From assembly GCF_902477725.1 (NCBI RefSeq), contig NZ_CABSIF010000014.1, positions 1 through 64,000 on the forward strand: a stretch of 64,000 bases of DNA, read 5' to 3'. Below the pieces are notes generated by a model. That model made no database searches and was not told where the DNA came from. It worked only from the letters and a program-made list of their open reading frames with translations. A program made the position numbers and the translations under genes. This stretch comes from an uncultured Desulfovibrio sp. GTDB taxonomy: Bacteria > Desulfobacterota > Desulfovibrionia > Desulfovibrionales > Desulfovibrionaceae. Position 1 is the stretch's first letter. The number at the start of each line of letters is the position of its first letter. This document shows positions 51,240 through 61,103 of the stretch, in pieces.

Positions 51240-51995
51240 ATGAACTTAGAACAGAAAGCGAATACATCCAGTGCTCCTTCACGGTTACGCCATGCCGCCC
51301 CCTTTGAGTGCATTGTGCTAGCGGGTGGATTGGGAACACGCCTGCGCCAGATTATTCCAGATATTCCAAAACCACTAGCGCCCGTTGCCGGGAAGCCTTT
51401 TTTGGATATTCTTTTAAGCTCGTTGGTGTGTAAAGGTTGTGCTGGATTTGTGCTCTCTGTCGGGTACCTGGCCAAAATGATTATGAATCGCTACGGGAAA
51501 TATTTTGAAGGGGTGCCTGTCCGCTATGCTTTGGAAGAGGAGCCCTTGGGAACTGGCGGAGGTCTTCGGCTAGCCTTGAATGCTTGTGACACAATGATGC
51601 CAATTGTTGTCAACGGCGACACTTTTACGGACGTTGATATCTCAGCTTTTCAGGCATATTGCGCCCTTACTTCCCAGCCAGCACTCGTTGGAGTATGGCT
51701 TGACGATGCTTCACGATATGGGCATCTACGAGTCGCAGATGGCAAGATCGTTGGATTCGTCGAAAAAGGCCAACCTGGCCCAGCCTTGATCAGTGCGGGG
51801 TGTTATTGTCTCCCCAGAAGCGCACTAGAGGCGTTTCCCGAAGGGCATGCCTTTTCACTAGAACAGGATTACTTCGCTCATATCGCTGCCCGCTCGCACC
51901 TTGGTTTATTTGTCGCAGATGGTCTGTTTATCGACATTGGTGTACCAGAGGACTATGCTCGCGCTCAAATTATTTTTGAGAATATGAAAAGCTAA
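51240..51995 (+). CDS. hddC: D-glycero-alpha-D-manno-heptose 1-phosphate guanylyltransferase
   Basis: A 251-aa nucleotidyltransferase that makes GDP-heptose from heptose 1-phosphate and GTP. The signature VLAGGLGTRLRQIIPDIPKPLAPV, NGDTFTDVD (metal Asp) and FIDIGVPEDYARAQ are standard for HddC and its close relatives. Alternative sugar 1-phosphate specificity cannot be excluded by sequence, but gmhA, gmhB and hddA in the same run make HddC the best reading. Ribosome site weak. Confidence 0.85.
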   Translation: MNLEQKANTSSAPSRLRHAAPFECIVLAGGLGTRLRQIIPDIPKPLAPVAGKPFLDILLSSLVCKGCAGFVLSVGYLAKMIMNRYGKYFEGVPVRYALEEEPLGTGGGLRLALNACDTMMPIVVNGDTFTDVDISAFQAYCALTSQPALVGVWLDDASRYGHLRVADGKIVGFVEKGQPGPALISAGCYCLPRSALEAFPEGHAFSLEQDYFAHIAARSHLGLFVADGLFIDIGVPEDYARAQIIFENMKS

Positions 51996-51999
51996 TATC

Positions 52000-52584
52000 T
52001 TGAGGGTGAGTACCTTGACTGAACCCCAACTCTCCCCGGTTGTTTTTCTTGACAGAGACGGGACATTGAACAGAGACACTCGGTATCTGCACTCATGGGA
52101 TGATTGGGAGTGGCTTCCAGGTGTGTGTGATGGTTTGGGTAAATTGCAACAGGCTGGATTTCGTCTGATTGTTGTCAGCAATCAGGCAGGAGTGGCACGC
52201 GGATTTTATGGCGAAGCAGATATTCACAGGCTACATGAACGGGTCAATGCAGAATTGTGGCATTTAGGAGTGCACATAGATGCATTTTATTACTGTCCAC
52301 ATCATCCGGACTTTACTGGTCCATGCTCTTGCCGTAAGCCTGAACCAGGCATGCTGTTGCGTGCCGAGGCAGAAATGAATATTGATCTGCAGCGCTCTTG
52401 GTTGATCGGTGATGCATACACGGATATGAAAGCGGCGCTATCTGCTGGTTGTCGCCCAATACTGGTTCTTTCAGGCAATGCAACAGAATTTAGCGGGCCC
52501 ATCCTCAGTGGGGTGACTGTCTGCGATAACTTCATGATGGCAACACAGCATATATTGAAGGACGTATGCAATGGACTACATTGA
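52000..52584 (+). CDS. gmhB: D-glycero-D-manno-heptose 1,7-bisphosphate 7-phosphatase
   Basis: A HAD phosphatase, 194 aa, removing the 7-phosphate before guanylylation. FLDRDGTLN holds the nucleophile Asp18 and general acid Asp20. The zinc-binding loop is CPHHPDFTGPCSCRKP, specific to GmhB, and SWLIGDAYTDMKAA gives motif IV. The start is uncertain: TTG 52000, GTG 52006 and TTG 52015 are all possible; the last has GAGG nine bases before it. It overlaps gmhA by 14 bases. Confidence 0.92.
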   Translation: MRVSTLTEPQLSPVVFLDRDGTLNRDTRYLHSWDDWEWLPGVCDGLGKLQQAGFRLIVVSNQAGVARGFYGEADIHRLHERVNAELWHLGVHIDAFYYCPHHPDFTGPCSCRKPEPGMLLRAEAEMNIDLQRSWLIGDAYTDMKAALSAGCRPILVLSGNATEFSGPILSGVTVCDNFMMATQHILKDVCNGLH

Positions 52585-53197
52585 GAATATGATTTTACGA
52601 TATCCTGAGCTGTTACCGTTGCGTGCCGCTTGTAATGATGCCGTGAATAGTCTGGCTCAAACGTATGCCAAGGGTGGCAAAGTCATGACTTGTGGCAATG
52701 GAGGTAGCGCAGCTGATGCTGAGCATATTGTTGGCGAGTTAATGAAGGGTTTTCTTCTCCGTCGTCCTCTTGGCAGAGCGCAAAGGGAACGCCTTGCGCG
52801 CAGCGGTTGCTCGAAAGATCTGGTTGAACGACTCCAGCAAGGCATCCCAGCCATTTCACTAGTATCAGGCGTTGCACTGCCTACTGCCTGTGCAAATGAC
52901 ATCTGCAGTGATATCGTCTTTGCCCAACAGATATTTAACCTGGGCAAGGCCGGTGACACTCTTGTCGCCATCAGCACTTCGGGCAATTCAGCCAATGTAC
53001 TTGCAGCCATGCATGTTGCAAAAAGTATGGATATTCAAATTATTGGCTTGACTGGTAATACAAAAAACGCGATGTGTAGTTTGGCGGATATTCTTATTGA
53101 CGTGCCTGCCATTGTTACTCCTCATATTCAGGAATGGCATATCATCGTGTATCACACACTGTGTGCCGCTCTTGAGGCACGGTTATTCACGGTTTAG
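52571..53197 (+). CDS. gmhA: Phosphoheptose isomerase (sedoheptulose 7-phosphate isomerase)
   Basis: A SIS-domain enzyme of 208 aa catalysing the first step toward D-glycero-D-manno-heptose 7-phosphate. CGNGGSAADAEHIVGELMKGF binds the substrate phosphate, ISTSGNSANVLAA is the second loop, and HIQEWHI near the C-terminus supplies the catalytic His and Glu. A 20-residue insertion (RRPLGRAQRERLARSG) is present after the first loop, as in many GmhA proteins of surface-polysaccharide loci. Confidence 0.94.
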   Translation: MDYIENMILRYPELLPLRAACNDAVNSLAQTYAKGGKVMTCGNGGSAADAEHIVGELMKGFLLRRPLGRAQRERLARSGCSKDLVERLQQGIPAISLVSGVALPTACANDICSDIVFAQQIFNLGKAGDTLVAISTSGNSANVLAAMHVAKSMDIQIIGLTGNTKNAMCSLADILIDVPAIVTPHIQEWHIIVYHTLCAALEARLFTV

Positions 53198-53214
53198 CTT
53201 CTATCCACCGGGCA

Positions 53215-54465
53215 ATGCGTTTAATTGTGAATTTAAAATTTATTTTTTCAACATTAAATTTTACAATATTAAACGAGAATGATGTGATACGTTTTATTTG
53301 GAGAAAAGCACCTAACATTTTGAAAGAATTGGCTATATGGCTTATTATTCGCTACGCGGTGCCGTCGCGCCGGAAATCTCCTGGTAATATTGACGATATT
53401 GAGCAGCCTTCTGACCGTAAACTAATGGTGTTTGGAAATTTTAGGGGCGGCGGTGGGATCAGTCGTTCTGCTGAGAGATATTGCGAGAGACAATCCATAC
53501 TGCAATGCAACCCGGTGCTGGTGGATACAACGGATGCGACATGCCAGCCAAATCGTAAAGGCTGTACTTTTTCGACTCTGACGCTACAAGAAGCGAGGGA
53601 GTACACAGCACCCGCGACAATCGTCATCCATTTGAATCCCCCCCATTTCCTGCTCGCTCTGGCACGACTGGGTAAAAAATTTCTCAGCAATAAACGCATT
53701 GTTGCTTACTGGGCTTGGGAACTGCAAAAATTACCAATGGTTTGGCGATGTTGCCTAGACGTGGTGGATGAGATTGAAGTGCCGAGCACATTTACCAAAG
53801 ACATTATTTCAAAATACACAGCTAAACCAGTACGGGTGGTGCCGCCAGTAGGTCAACTCGCAGCGTTCAACTCGGATCGAAAATCCTTTGGCACTACTGG
53901 AAAACTGCGTTGTCTGTTTATTTTCGATCTAGCTTCGTCTATGGAACGCAAGAATCCCGAAGGCGCAATCAAGGCATTTTGTTCTGCCTTTACCCCGATA
54001 GAAGGCGAGCTGACGATAAAGGTGCTTTCTCCGCACGCTTCCCCTGCGGCAATGCAGAAATTATACGAATGCGAAAAGAAAATTCCACACTTGCATGTTA
54101 TTTCGGAATGGCTTACTGATTCACAACTCGATACACTATACAGGAAACATGACGTTTATCTTTCGCTCCATCGCTCTGAAGGGTTTGGGTCAACTATCTT
54201 TGAGGCCACTCGTAAGGGCCTCTATGTTGTTGCTACTGGATGGTCAGGCAACATGGATTTTATGCGAGGGGATAAAGTATTCCCAGTGCCATGTGTACTG
54301 AAAGACGTTCCCCATAGTGTTGAGCAACAGCTTGGAATTTGCGGTGCCCAATGGGCGCACGCTGACACTGATGCTGCGGCGCGCATACTTCAACAAATAT
54401 TTACAATTGTTTTTCCTGGCCGCACCTTGTGTAATTCATCATTACAAAAGGGAGATATAAATTGA
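53215..54465 (+). CDS. Glycosyltransferase family 4
   Basis: A 416-aa GT-B enzyme. The C-terminal donor site carries SLHRSEGFGSTIFEATRKG, the E-x7-E motif region typical of GT4, then VVATGWSGNMDFM. An N-terminal hydrophobic segment (residues 25-50) may tie it to the membrane. AAAGGGAG lies after its end for the next gene. The start at ATG 53215 is the first in frame; an internal start near residue 24 is possible. It lies between gmhA and hddA, so it may add the heptose. Confidence 0.85.
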   Translation: MRLIVNLKFIFSTLNFTILNENDVIRFIWRKAPNILKELAIWLIIRYAVPSRRKSPGNIDDIEQPSDRKLMVFGNFRGGGGISRSAERYCERQSILQCNPVLVDTTDATCQPNRKGCTFSTLTLQEAREYTAPATIVIHLNPPHFLLALARLGKKFLSNKRIVAYWAWELQKLPMVWRCCLDVVDEIEVPSTFTKDIISKYTAKPVRVVPPVGQLAAFNSDRKSFGTTGKLRCLFIFDLASSMERKNPEGAIKAFCSAFTPIEGELTIKVLSPHASPAAMQKLYECEKKIPHLHVISEWLTDSQLDTLYRKHDVYLSLHRSEGFGSTIFEATRKGLYVVATGWSGNMDFMRGDKVFPVPCVLKDVPHSVEQQLGICGAQWAHADTDAAARILQQIFTIVFPGRTLCNSSLQKGDIN

Positions 54466-55445
54466 TTATTTCAAGAACCCCTTTTCGCGTATCTTTTTTT
54501 GGAGGTGGAACAGATTACCCCTCTTGGTATCGTGAACATGGTGGTGCAGTGTTATCCACTACAATAAACAAGTTTACATATATAACATGCCGTTGGCTTC
54601 CCCCCTTCTTTCCCCACAAGTACCGTGTGGCGTATTCAAAAGTGGAAGATGTCAGATCGCCGGAAGAAATAATTCACCCTGCAATTAATGCGGTGTTATC
54701 AGCATATGAGTGTGAAAATGGAGTTGAACTGCACTCTGATGCCGATTTGCCAGCCCGCTCAGGGCTTGGGTCTAGCTCTGCCTTTTTGGTCGGCCTGCTG
54801 CATGCTATGGAAGCCCTTCTCGGTAAAAGGGTTTCACCCATGTGGCTTGCTAAGGAGGCCATCCGTTATGAGCAGGATGTTCTCGCGGAGCATGTTGGTT
54901 CACAAGATCAAGTAGCTGCGGCCTGCGGTGGGCTCAATATCATACGATTTGGCAAAGATGAAACCATTACAGTGCAGCCTGTGGTTATTCGAAAAACACG
55001 TAAAATAGCGCTGTCTGAACACCTCATGCTTTTTTTTACTGGTTTTTCCCGCTCTGCCTCTGAAGTGGCACATGCACAGATAAAGAATATAGGCAACCGA
55101 GCAGAAGAGTTGCACACTATGCGCGCCATGGTTGACGATGCCCTGAGTATACTAACTTCAGAAACTGATATTTGTGACTTCGGAAAACTGTTGCATGAAT
55201 CATGGATGTTCAAACGCAAACTCTCAAATCGGATCACAACGGATCGGATTGATGAAATATATGAGACAGCACGCAAGGCTGGAGCAATAGGGGGAAAGCT
55301 CCTAGGGGCAGGGGGAGGCGGATTTTTTCTTCTTTTTGTACGCCCTGAAAACCAGCCCGCCGTTAAGGAAGCACTCGGAAAATTACTTTATGTTCCTTTT
55401 GAACTTGAGAATAGCGGCTCTCAAATAATTTATTATAATGAATAA
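54462..55445 (+). CDS. hddA: D-glycero-alpha-D-manno-heptose 7-phosphate kinase
   Basis: A GHMP kinase of 327 aa that makes heptose 1,7-bisphosphate. FRVSFFGGGTDYPSWY, PARSGLGSSSAFLVGLL (phosphate loop) and KLLGAGGGGFFLLFV are the three GHMP motifs. The start is TTG 54462 with GGGAG seven bases before it, overlapping the previous stop. Together with gmhA, gmhB and hddC it completes GDP-D-glycero-alpha-D-manno-heptose synthesis. Confidence 0.92.
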   Translation: MIISRTPFRVSFFGGGTDYPSWYREHGGAVLSTTINKFTYITCRWLPPFFPHKYRVAYSKVEDVRSPEEIIHPAINAVLSAYECENGVELHSDADLPARSGLGSSSAFLVGLLHAMEALLGKRVSPMWLAKEAIRYEQDVLAEHVGSQDQVAAACGGLNIIRFGKDETITVQPVVIRKTRKIALSEHLMLFFTGFSRSASEVAHAQIKNIGNRAEELHTMRAMVDDALSILTSETDICDFGKLLHESWMFKRKLSNRITTDRIDEIYETARKAGAIGGKLLGAGGGGFFLLFVRPENQPAVKEALGKLLYVPFELENSGSQIIYYNE

Positions 55446-58245
55446 GTTTGTTATGAATACCCCGATTCCGTCACTGTTCGTTTGTTTCCTGCTTGTTCCT
55501 TCTGCGTATTATTATTCAGGAGGGCTAACTAGTTTTCGAACCGGGTTAATGCGTGGCCGCACTTTTTTCCAAGAGGTCATTACCTCTCGAAAAAAAATAG
55601 GGCGAATTTGCTCACAATTTCCGCGTTATCAAGCAGTGCCGACTTTATTCTTATTTTTTACAGCATCCTATATTTTCAAGCATGGGGGTATCTGGGGCGG
55701 GATTGTCAACGCTGCAGTAAAGTTGCGTAGCATTGGCATCAAGGGAATTCTATTCGCGAGTGCGGCAAATATCCATAATTTGCGCGTAAGTGGCGTAAAT
55801 CCCCACCAGAGAATCCTCCTGTTTTTTTGTAAAAATATGAAGCCAAGCCGTCTCATGCTTTCTTTTTTGCACATTCTGAAAATTAACAAATATGAGATTG
55901 AAGTATTTACGGAACAAAACACTTTTTTTGTAAAGAATTTTTGCCGATTACGGCACCTTGGAGTACGAAGAGTTGTTGCCAGTAGCGCCCGTGCAAATAT
56001 ATTGGACTATCTATATGATATTGGTGATAGCTATTCGGTCTACCTTCTTCCACCCGCAGGACTGCACCATGTCGTGCTTGACTGCATTCGATACAATTCA
56101 CCCAGAGCAAAAATTATCTGTGTGTGCGAAGACTCTGAAGAAGTACGTCCTCTTGACACAGATCTCCTTGGAAAAATTGATTATCTTATTGCCGGTCAAG
56201 TTTCTTTCAAGCCAGTAGGCCTTTCCATCATCACCCCACCCAATCTGTCAGGTAATTCCAGCCACATTGAGCAGGATGATGTCATAGCCTTCCTGCAAAA
56301 ATGTGAGCTGCTATCCCCATCAGTATTGGCCCAATATTTTACACAGAAGCCATTCCCCGCAGCTATTCCAGGCGATCCGGCCTTATCTTTTGTCGTAAAA
56401 GTGCCCAGGGATTCTGGCAATATTAAAGGAGTCGTAAGCGCTTTGCTTGATGCAAGCGACAAGGCATGCCTCCCATGCGAAATCATATTTTGGGGAGGCG
56501 ATGTCCCAGCGTGGGCTTCCGAGATGAATATTCCTTGGCAACATGCCCGCGAAGTTGATGGACTGTCTCTAAAAAGTTTGAGATTTCTCGAATCGGTTTG
56601 CCAAGGTGATTATATCTTGCTGGCTGGTGCAGAAGAGCTTCTGATGGGTGGATTGGCTGAAGGGATTGCCATTTTGAAGAATTCCCCCTCAGTTGCAGTG
56701 TGCGGTGGTCGCCTCCTTAGTCTTCAAGGCTCCTTGTGTGAAGCTGGTGCTAGGATGAACGGTGGGCGTATCCAGCCCTTGGGGCAAGGAGAAGCGTGGA
56801 ATGCACCATTTTTTATGGTATCACGTTCAGTGCCCTTAGTTTCCACCAATCTGGCTTTGTTCCGGAAAAAGGATGGACTGTTTTCTTCTCAAAGGCATGA
56901 TGTGTTGTTTTTCAACGAGAGTGGCGGATATATTGGATTTTCAGGCGAACTTCCCCTAACTATAGTGTGCCCGAATATGGAGGCATACCTACTTGGCGGA
57001 GAGCAATCAAAAGATTGCCAGCTTCCCCCTATTTGCGATACCTCCGCAATTCAAATTGCATCTCAGGATCGCTATCGGGCAGCATCGCAACTTTCCAACG
57101 GTGAACGTTCTTTGAACATTCTTTACTATTCACCGTATCAATCGCATCCCGCCAGCCACGGAAATCGTAGTACAATCCAATTTTTCGGCAAGATATTCAG
57201 AGAGAAAGGATGCAAGACTCACTTCGCCTTGCTAGGGCTTGATCGCTATACACCAGAAGATCAACAAGCCATGCGCGACGCCTGGGATTCCTTTACCATA
57301 TTGCCATACCCATTCCAAGACGATAGCTCATTGGGAGAGGATATTCCCTTTGACGGTTGGTATGAAAAAGGATTGGGTGAGCACATTGCCTATCTGTGCG
57401 CAAAATTCAAGATTGATATCTTATTTTGCTCCTATGTATTTCAGTCAAAAATGTTGGAGTTTGTGCCACCCCATATTCTCAAGGTCATTGATACACACGA
57501 CAAAATGGGAGGCCGCTACGAGGCGCAGAAGGCACGAGGGTTAAAGACAGAGTTTTTTTCTTGCACACCCGAAGATGAGGGGCGCTATCTGCGCAGAGCT
57601 GATATTGTTGTGGCCCGGCGAGCAGAGGAGGCTAACTATTTCAATGAGGTTTCAGGGCGTGATACCGCTATTGTTATTCCACATGTTGAGCCCCCGCATT
57701 TTATTGAACGCAAGTATGATCGTTTGGCTTCGGTAGGAATTGTGGCCAGTGCCAATAGAATTAATCTTGATTTGGTGACTGATTTTTTGCTTGCGCTCAA
57801 ATCGAAGGTAGCCGATGTGCCGTTTTCTGTGCGCATCGCAGGTCAGGTCTCCACCATGCTTGACGACGTCTCAGCGGATAAGCGATGGATTTTTAATGAG
57901 CCATGGGTTTGCATACTTGGGTTCGTGGATGATATCAAAACGTTTTATGCAGAAGTCGATGTTGTTGTTTCCCCCGTACTGTTAGGCACAGGTATAAATG
58001 TGAAAACTGTACAAGCCATGGCATACGGTATGCCGTTGGTCACTACAGCGTGTGGCTGCAAGGGCATTGAAACTGGTAATCCCATGCATTCACAATTATC
58101 TATGGGTGGTGTTGTTGACTGCGTACTTCTGTTGCATGCTGAGCCGCAGCGACTAGAGTCTTTGGCTGACTGCAGTAAAGAGCGATATGATACATTTTAT
58201 AAAACTAGTTTAGAAGAATTTGACACTTTACTCAGCTCTTGCTGA
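55438..58245 (+). CDS. Large multidomain glycosyltransferase, 935 aa
   Basis: Three parts are visible. Residues 1-310 have no recognised family, with a hydrophobic start (FLLVPSAYYYSGG). Residues 320-560 look like a degenerate GT2-like or nucleotide-sugar domain (SFVVKVPRDSGNIKGVVSAL, DYILLAGAEELL). Residues 570-935 form a GT4-type GT-B domain (LNILYYSPYQSHPASHGNRS, VIDTHDKMGGR, SVGIVASANRIN, LLGTGINVKTVQAMAYGMPL). It starts 8 bases inside hddA. The C-terminal part is paralogous to the gene at 59786. It may add more than one sugar. Confidence 0.8.
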   Translation: MNKFVMNTPIPSLFVCFLLVPSAYYYSGGLTSFRTGLMRGRTFFQEVITSRKKIGRICSQFPRYQAVPTLFLFFTASYIFKHGGIWGGIVNAAVKLRSIGIKGILFASAANIHNLRVSGVNPHQRILLFFCKNMKPSRLMLSFLHILKINKYEIEVFTEQNTFFVKNFCRLRHLGVRRVVASSARANILDYLYDIGDSYSVYLLPPAGLHHVVLDCIRYNSPRAKIICVCEDSEEVRPLDTDLLGKIDYLIAGQVSFKPVGLSIITPPNLSGNSSHIEQDDVIAFLQKCELLSPSVLAQYFTQKPFPAAIPGDPALSFVVKVPRDSGNIKGVVSALLDASDKACLPCEIIFWGGDVPAWASEMNIPWQHAREVDGLSLKSLRFLESVCQGDYILLAGAEELLMGGLAEGIAILKNSPSVAVCGGRLLSLQGSLCEAGARMNGGRIQPLGQGEAWNAPFFMVSRSVPLVSTNLALFRKKDGLFSSQRHDVLFFNESGGYIGFSGELPLTIVCPNMEAYLLGGEQSKDCQLPPICDTSAIQIASQDRYRAASQLSNGERSLNILYYSPYQSHPASHGNRSTIQFFGKIFREKGCKTHFALLGLDRYTPEDQQAMRDAWDSFTILPYPFQDDSSLGEDIPFDGWYEKGLGEHIAYLCAKFKIDILFCSYVFQSKMLEFVPPHILKVIDTHDKMGGRYEAQKARGLKTEFFSCTPEDEGRYLRRADIVVARRAEEANYFNEVSGRDTAIVIPHVEPPHFIERKYDRLASVGIVASANRINLDLVTDFLLALKSKVADVPFSVRIAGQVSTMLDDVSADKRWIFNEPWVCILGFVDDIKTFYAEVDVVVSPVLLGTGINVKTVQAMAYGMPLVTTACGCKGIETGNPMHSQLSMGGVVDCVLLLHAEPQRLESLADCSKERYDTFYKTSLEEFDTLLSSC

Positions 58246-58489
58246 TGGACAATGTGGAATTAGATATTAGATGAGAAGGGCATTGATAATGCATGCGTAT
58301 GAGGATTAATCGAAAAAAACTTTTTGCATATATTGTTTTTTTAGCAACCGGAGATGGATTGAATCTCTAGAGCTGTCTGATGTTTTTGCAAAACCCTACA
58401 TAAGCTATATAATGTGTTATATGTCAGGGTGTTTAATCACATTAAAAACAACTTAGCTGAGAGCTACTTGCCTATTTGGGAGAATAAAA

Positions 58490-59431
58490 ATGATTCAACA
58501 GATCAAGCATTATATCGAACGTCTCCTTTTCGTTAGACACGCAAAGTACATATCAACGCAAAATTCTTTAGAACAAATCACTGATATGATTGAGGCATAT
58601 ACAAGTTGTGATACGTTTACTTTTAAGATGACGAATTTTTCGTTATTAAAGGAAGAACAAAAACCAGAATATGCTGATGTGTGGTTTTCTGAACGGCAGG
58701 TTCACGATGAATGCTATAATGTGTTTTCTTTTTTTAAAGACAATGAGTATATGATATTAGATATTGGCGCAAATGCTGGATACTCAGTGACATCATTTTA
58801 CTCAACTGGGGTTACCTGCCCTATATTTTCATTTGAAGCATTTAATATTCACCAAAAAAATCTTGAATATATTAAGAATAAAATTGCTCCTTTAAATAAT
58901 TGCAAATACAATTTTTCTATAACTGGATTGTCTGACGAAGAAAGTAAAGTGCGCTTCATGATGCCAGTCATTAATCAAACAGGGATTTCTGCACTTGCGA
59001 GAAGTAATATTAACGACCCGCAAGCTCTTGCTAATTTGATTGATCAGTACATTAAAGATTTTTATAAAAATAGTAAAAATTATCTTTCTATTGCTGAGTT
59101 CGATATTACTCTGTCAACTCTGGATAAATTCATTTTTGCACACCCTGATGATTTCCAGCTCCCTGTAGCTGCTATGAAAATTGATGTTGAGGGTATGGAA
59201 TATAATGTATTACGTGGTGCGGTAAATACTATAAAAAGGTTCATCCCTCTAATAATGTCCGAAGGTGATGATCAGAAGATTAATAGTTTCCTTACGCCTC
59301 TCGGGTATCACAAAGGTTTTTATTCAAATGGATGTATAAGCTTTGATTGTGAAAACAAATTTTACAATGTATTCTATGTTCACAAAAATAACATACCTAA
59401 ATATAAAGAAATTGGGTTAGTGTCTTTATAA
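58490..59431 (+). CDS. FkbM-family methyltransferase (second copy, AT-rich)
   Basis: A 313-aa methyltransferase with SAM motif ILDIGANAGYSVTSF, IFSFEAFNIHQKNLEYI and the FkbM block AAMKIDVEGMEYNVLRGAV. It lacks the partner domain found at 49969. The codon use is markedly AT-rich (many AAA, AAT, TTA), unlike its neighbours, so it was probably acquired separately. GGGAG lies seven bases before the ATG. It is separated from both neighbours by noncoding gaps. Confidence 0.88.
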   Translation: MIQQIKHYIERLLFVRHAKYISTQNSLEQITDMIEAYTSCDTFTFKMTNFSLLKEEQKPEYADVWFSERQVHDECYNVFSFFKDNEYMILDIGANAGYSVTSFYSTGVTCPIFSFEAFNIHQKNLEYIKNKIAPLNNCKYNFSITGLSDEESKVRFMMPVINQTGISALARSNINDPQALANLIDQYIKDFYKNSKNYLSIAEFDITLSTLDKFIFAHPDDFQLPVAAMKIDVEGMEYNVLRGAVNTIKRFIPLIMSEGDDQKINSFLTPLGYHKGFYSNGCISFDCENKFYNVFYVHKNNIPKYKEIGLVSL

Positions 59432-59785
59432 TTTTTTGATTGTGTCTAATGAGGACTCAGAATGTTGGCGGTTAAAATCCGCTCCAGAGAAATATACTTA
59501 AAAATATGTAAGGTGATAAAACCTAAATGTGATGTCTAGTTTGTTGCCTGCCTTGAGACGGCAACACTGGAGTTATCATGCAGCAGAGACGGAAAGAGTG
59601 CCCTGGGGATGGTCATGGAAATATGATGTTAATGTTATGGAAATAGATATTCTCAAGCTACTTTTTCAACGCCCTTGACAAAGGGGCCTAAAAGAACTGT
59701 TGAGAAGGCAATGCTAAACCATTTCCCGTCGCATAGAGTCGAATAATGCCTAAAGCCGTTTATTGCCTCCGCAATCATAAAAAGT
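59432..59785. other. Intergenic gap in the glycan locus
   Basis: No gene or clear signal. A TTGACA at about 59679 has no good -10 partner. Its base composition is mixed, which suggests a scar of gene insertion or loss. Confidence 0.4.
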
Positions 59786-61087
59786 ATGCCATCATTTTCT
59801 AAAGCCCTTGACCTCTGGCGCAACGATCGTGCTTTGTTTTATCGACGCCTTAAGTCTAATCTCGCTCGATCTGTAGGTACTGCTTCGGCGTTCTTCTCCG
59901 GTGAAAAGTCACTGTACAGCGATCTTTTGCCAGACCCGCCTCAAACAGACTCTGTATCGCGCTGCCTAATTGTCTTTAGCTGCAACCCCTTTCTTCCAAG
60001 CGGAGTTGGCGCGAGTATTTTGGCCCAATGTTCGTTACTTGTTGAGATGGGTTATGTGCTGGATGTTCTTTTCTATGTGCAGGATGAGTTTTCAAGGGCA
60101 TCGCGCGAGGCGCTATTGCGTCGCTTTGACCGAGCAGCAGTGATTTTCCCCAAAATTTCTTGTCAGAGTCGATTAGACGATGGGGTCACTGCCACAAATT
60201 TGGACGAATGGTGCGGGGGAGAACTGCTGGACGCTTGCGCCCAAATGTTGAAAAATGGTCATTATGCGGCGGTCATCGTTCATCAGCCGTGGCTTTCCAA
60301 AGTCTTGGAACTTGTTCCTGAGGGAATAAAAAAATATCTCTTTATGCATGACAACTTTGCCGGACGTGCTGCCCTGTTCGAAAAGCAGGGGTTGCCCAAG
60401 AGGCTTGCTTGGTTGAACCTCAGCGATAAGGAGCAGGCACGATGCATGCTCCGTGCGGATATTATTTTTGCAGTTCAAGATGAGGAAAAGACAATATTCG
60501 AGCAACAGACCAATGCTGAACGGCAGGTTGTTACGGTAAAGATTCCTTTTGCCGACAACACCGCATATTCGCTCCCACGGCGGCGAGGCAAGCTTGCAGT
60601 GGGCATAATTGCTAGCGCCAATGAAAATAACCGGAACGCGGTAATCGATTTTGTGCGACTATGGGAGCGAGAGCCAGTATTGTGCTGTGGAGCGGAGTTG
60701 CGTATTGCTGGTGATGTCGGTTGTTTTGTTTCTTCCCAAGAACCTTCCGTGCATGTCCTTGGGCGTGTGGAAAGGCTTGAGTCTTTTTATGCCGATCTCG
60801 ATATGGCCGTTAATCCTGATTGTAGTGGAACTGGTATCAAAGTTAAATCACTGGAAGCACTCAGCTTTGGGCGTCCTTTACTTTGTAGCCTTGCCGGAAG
60901 TGCAGGGCTTCATTCTACATGTTCTTGGCATAACCTTCTTGATAGGCCAGCCATGGTTGCCAGCGTGATCTCTTTGATTCAGCAACCTGCTTTGCTGCTT
61001 TCTTTACGTGACACTTCTATTGCGTTATTTCGCAAGTACAGTGATATGGAAGAATATATTAGAGTGTTGCACCCGAGGCAGGTATAA
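59786..61087 (+). CDS. Glycosyltransferase family 4, paralogue of the 935-aa enzyme C-terminus
   Basis: 433 aa. The donor half contains AVGIIASANENNRNAV, ELRIAGDVG, VHVLGRVERLESFYADLDM and SGTGIKVKSLEALSFGRPLL, which lines up with the end of the protein at 55438. The acceptor half has GVGASILAQCSLLVEMGY and YLFMHDNFAGRAALF. The next gene starts 16 bases after its stop. Confidence 0.85.
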   Translation: MPSFSKALDLWRNDRALFYRRLKSNLARSVGTASAFFSGEKSLYSDLLPDPPQTDSVSRCLIVFSCNPFLPSGVGASILAQCSLLVEMGYVLDVLFYVQDEFSRASREALLRRFDRAAVIFPKISCQSRLDDGVTATNLDEWCGGELLDACAQMLKNGHYAAVIVHQPWLSKVLELVPEGIKKYLFMHDNFAGRAALFEKQGLPKRLAWLNLSDKEQARCMLRADIIFAVQDEEKTIFEQQTNAERQVVTVKIPFADNTAYSLPRRRGKLAVGIIASANENNRNAVIDFVRLWEREPVLCCGAELRIAGDVGCFVSSQEPSVHVLGRVERLESFYADLDMAVNPDCSGTGIKVKSLEALSFGRPLLCSLAGSAGLHSTCSWHNLLDRPAMVASVISLIQQPALLLSLRDTSIALFRKYSDMEEYIRVLHPRQV

Positions 61088-61103
61088 CTTGCACGAAGAT
61101 TTT

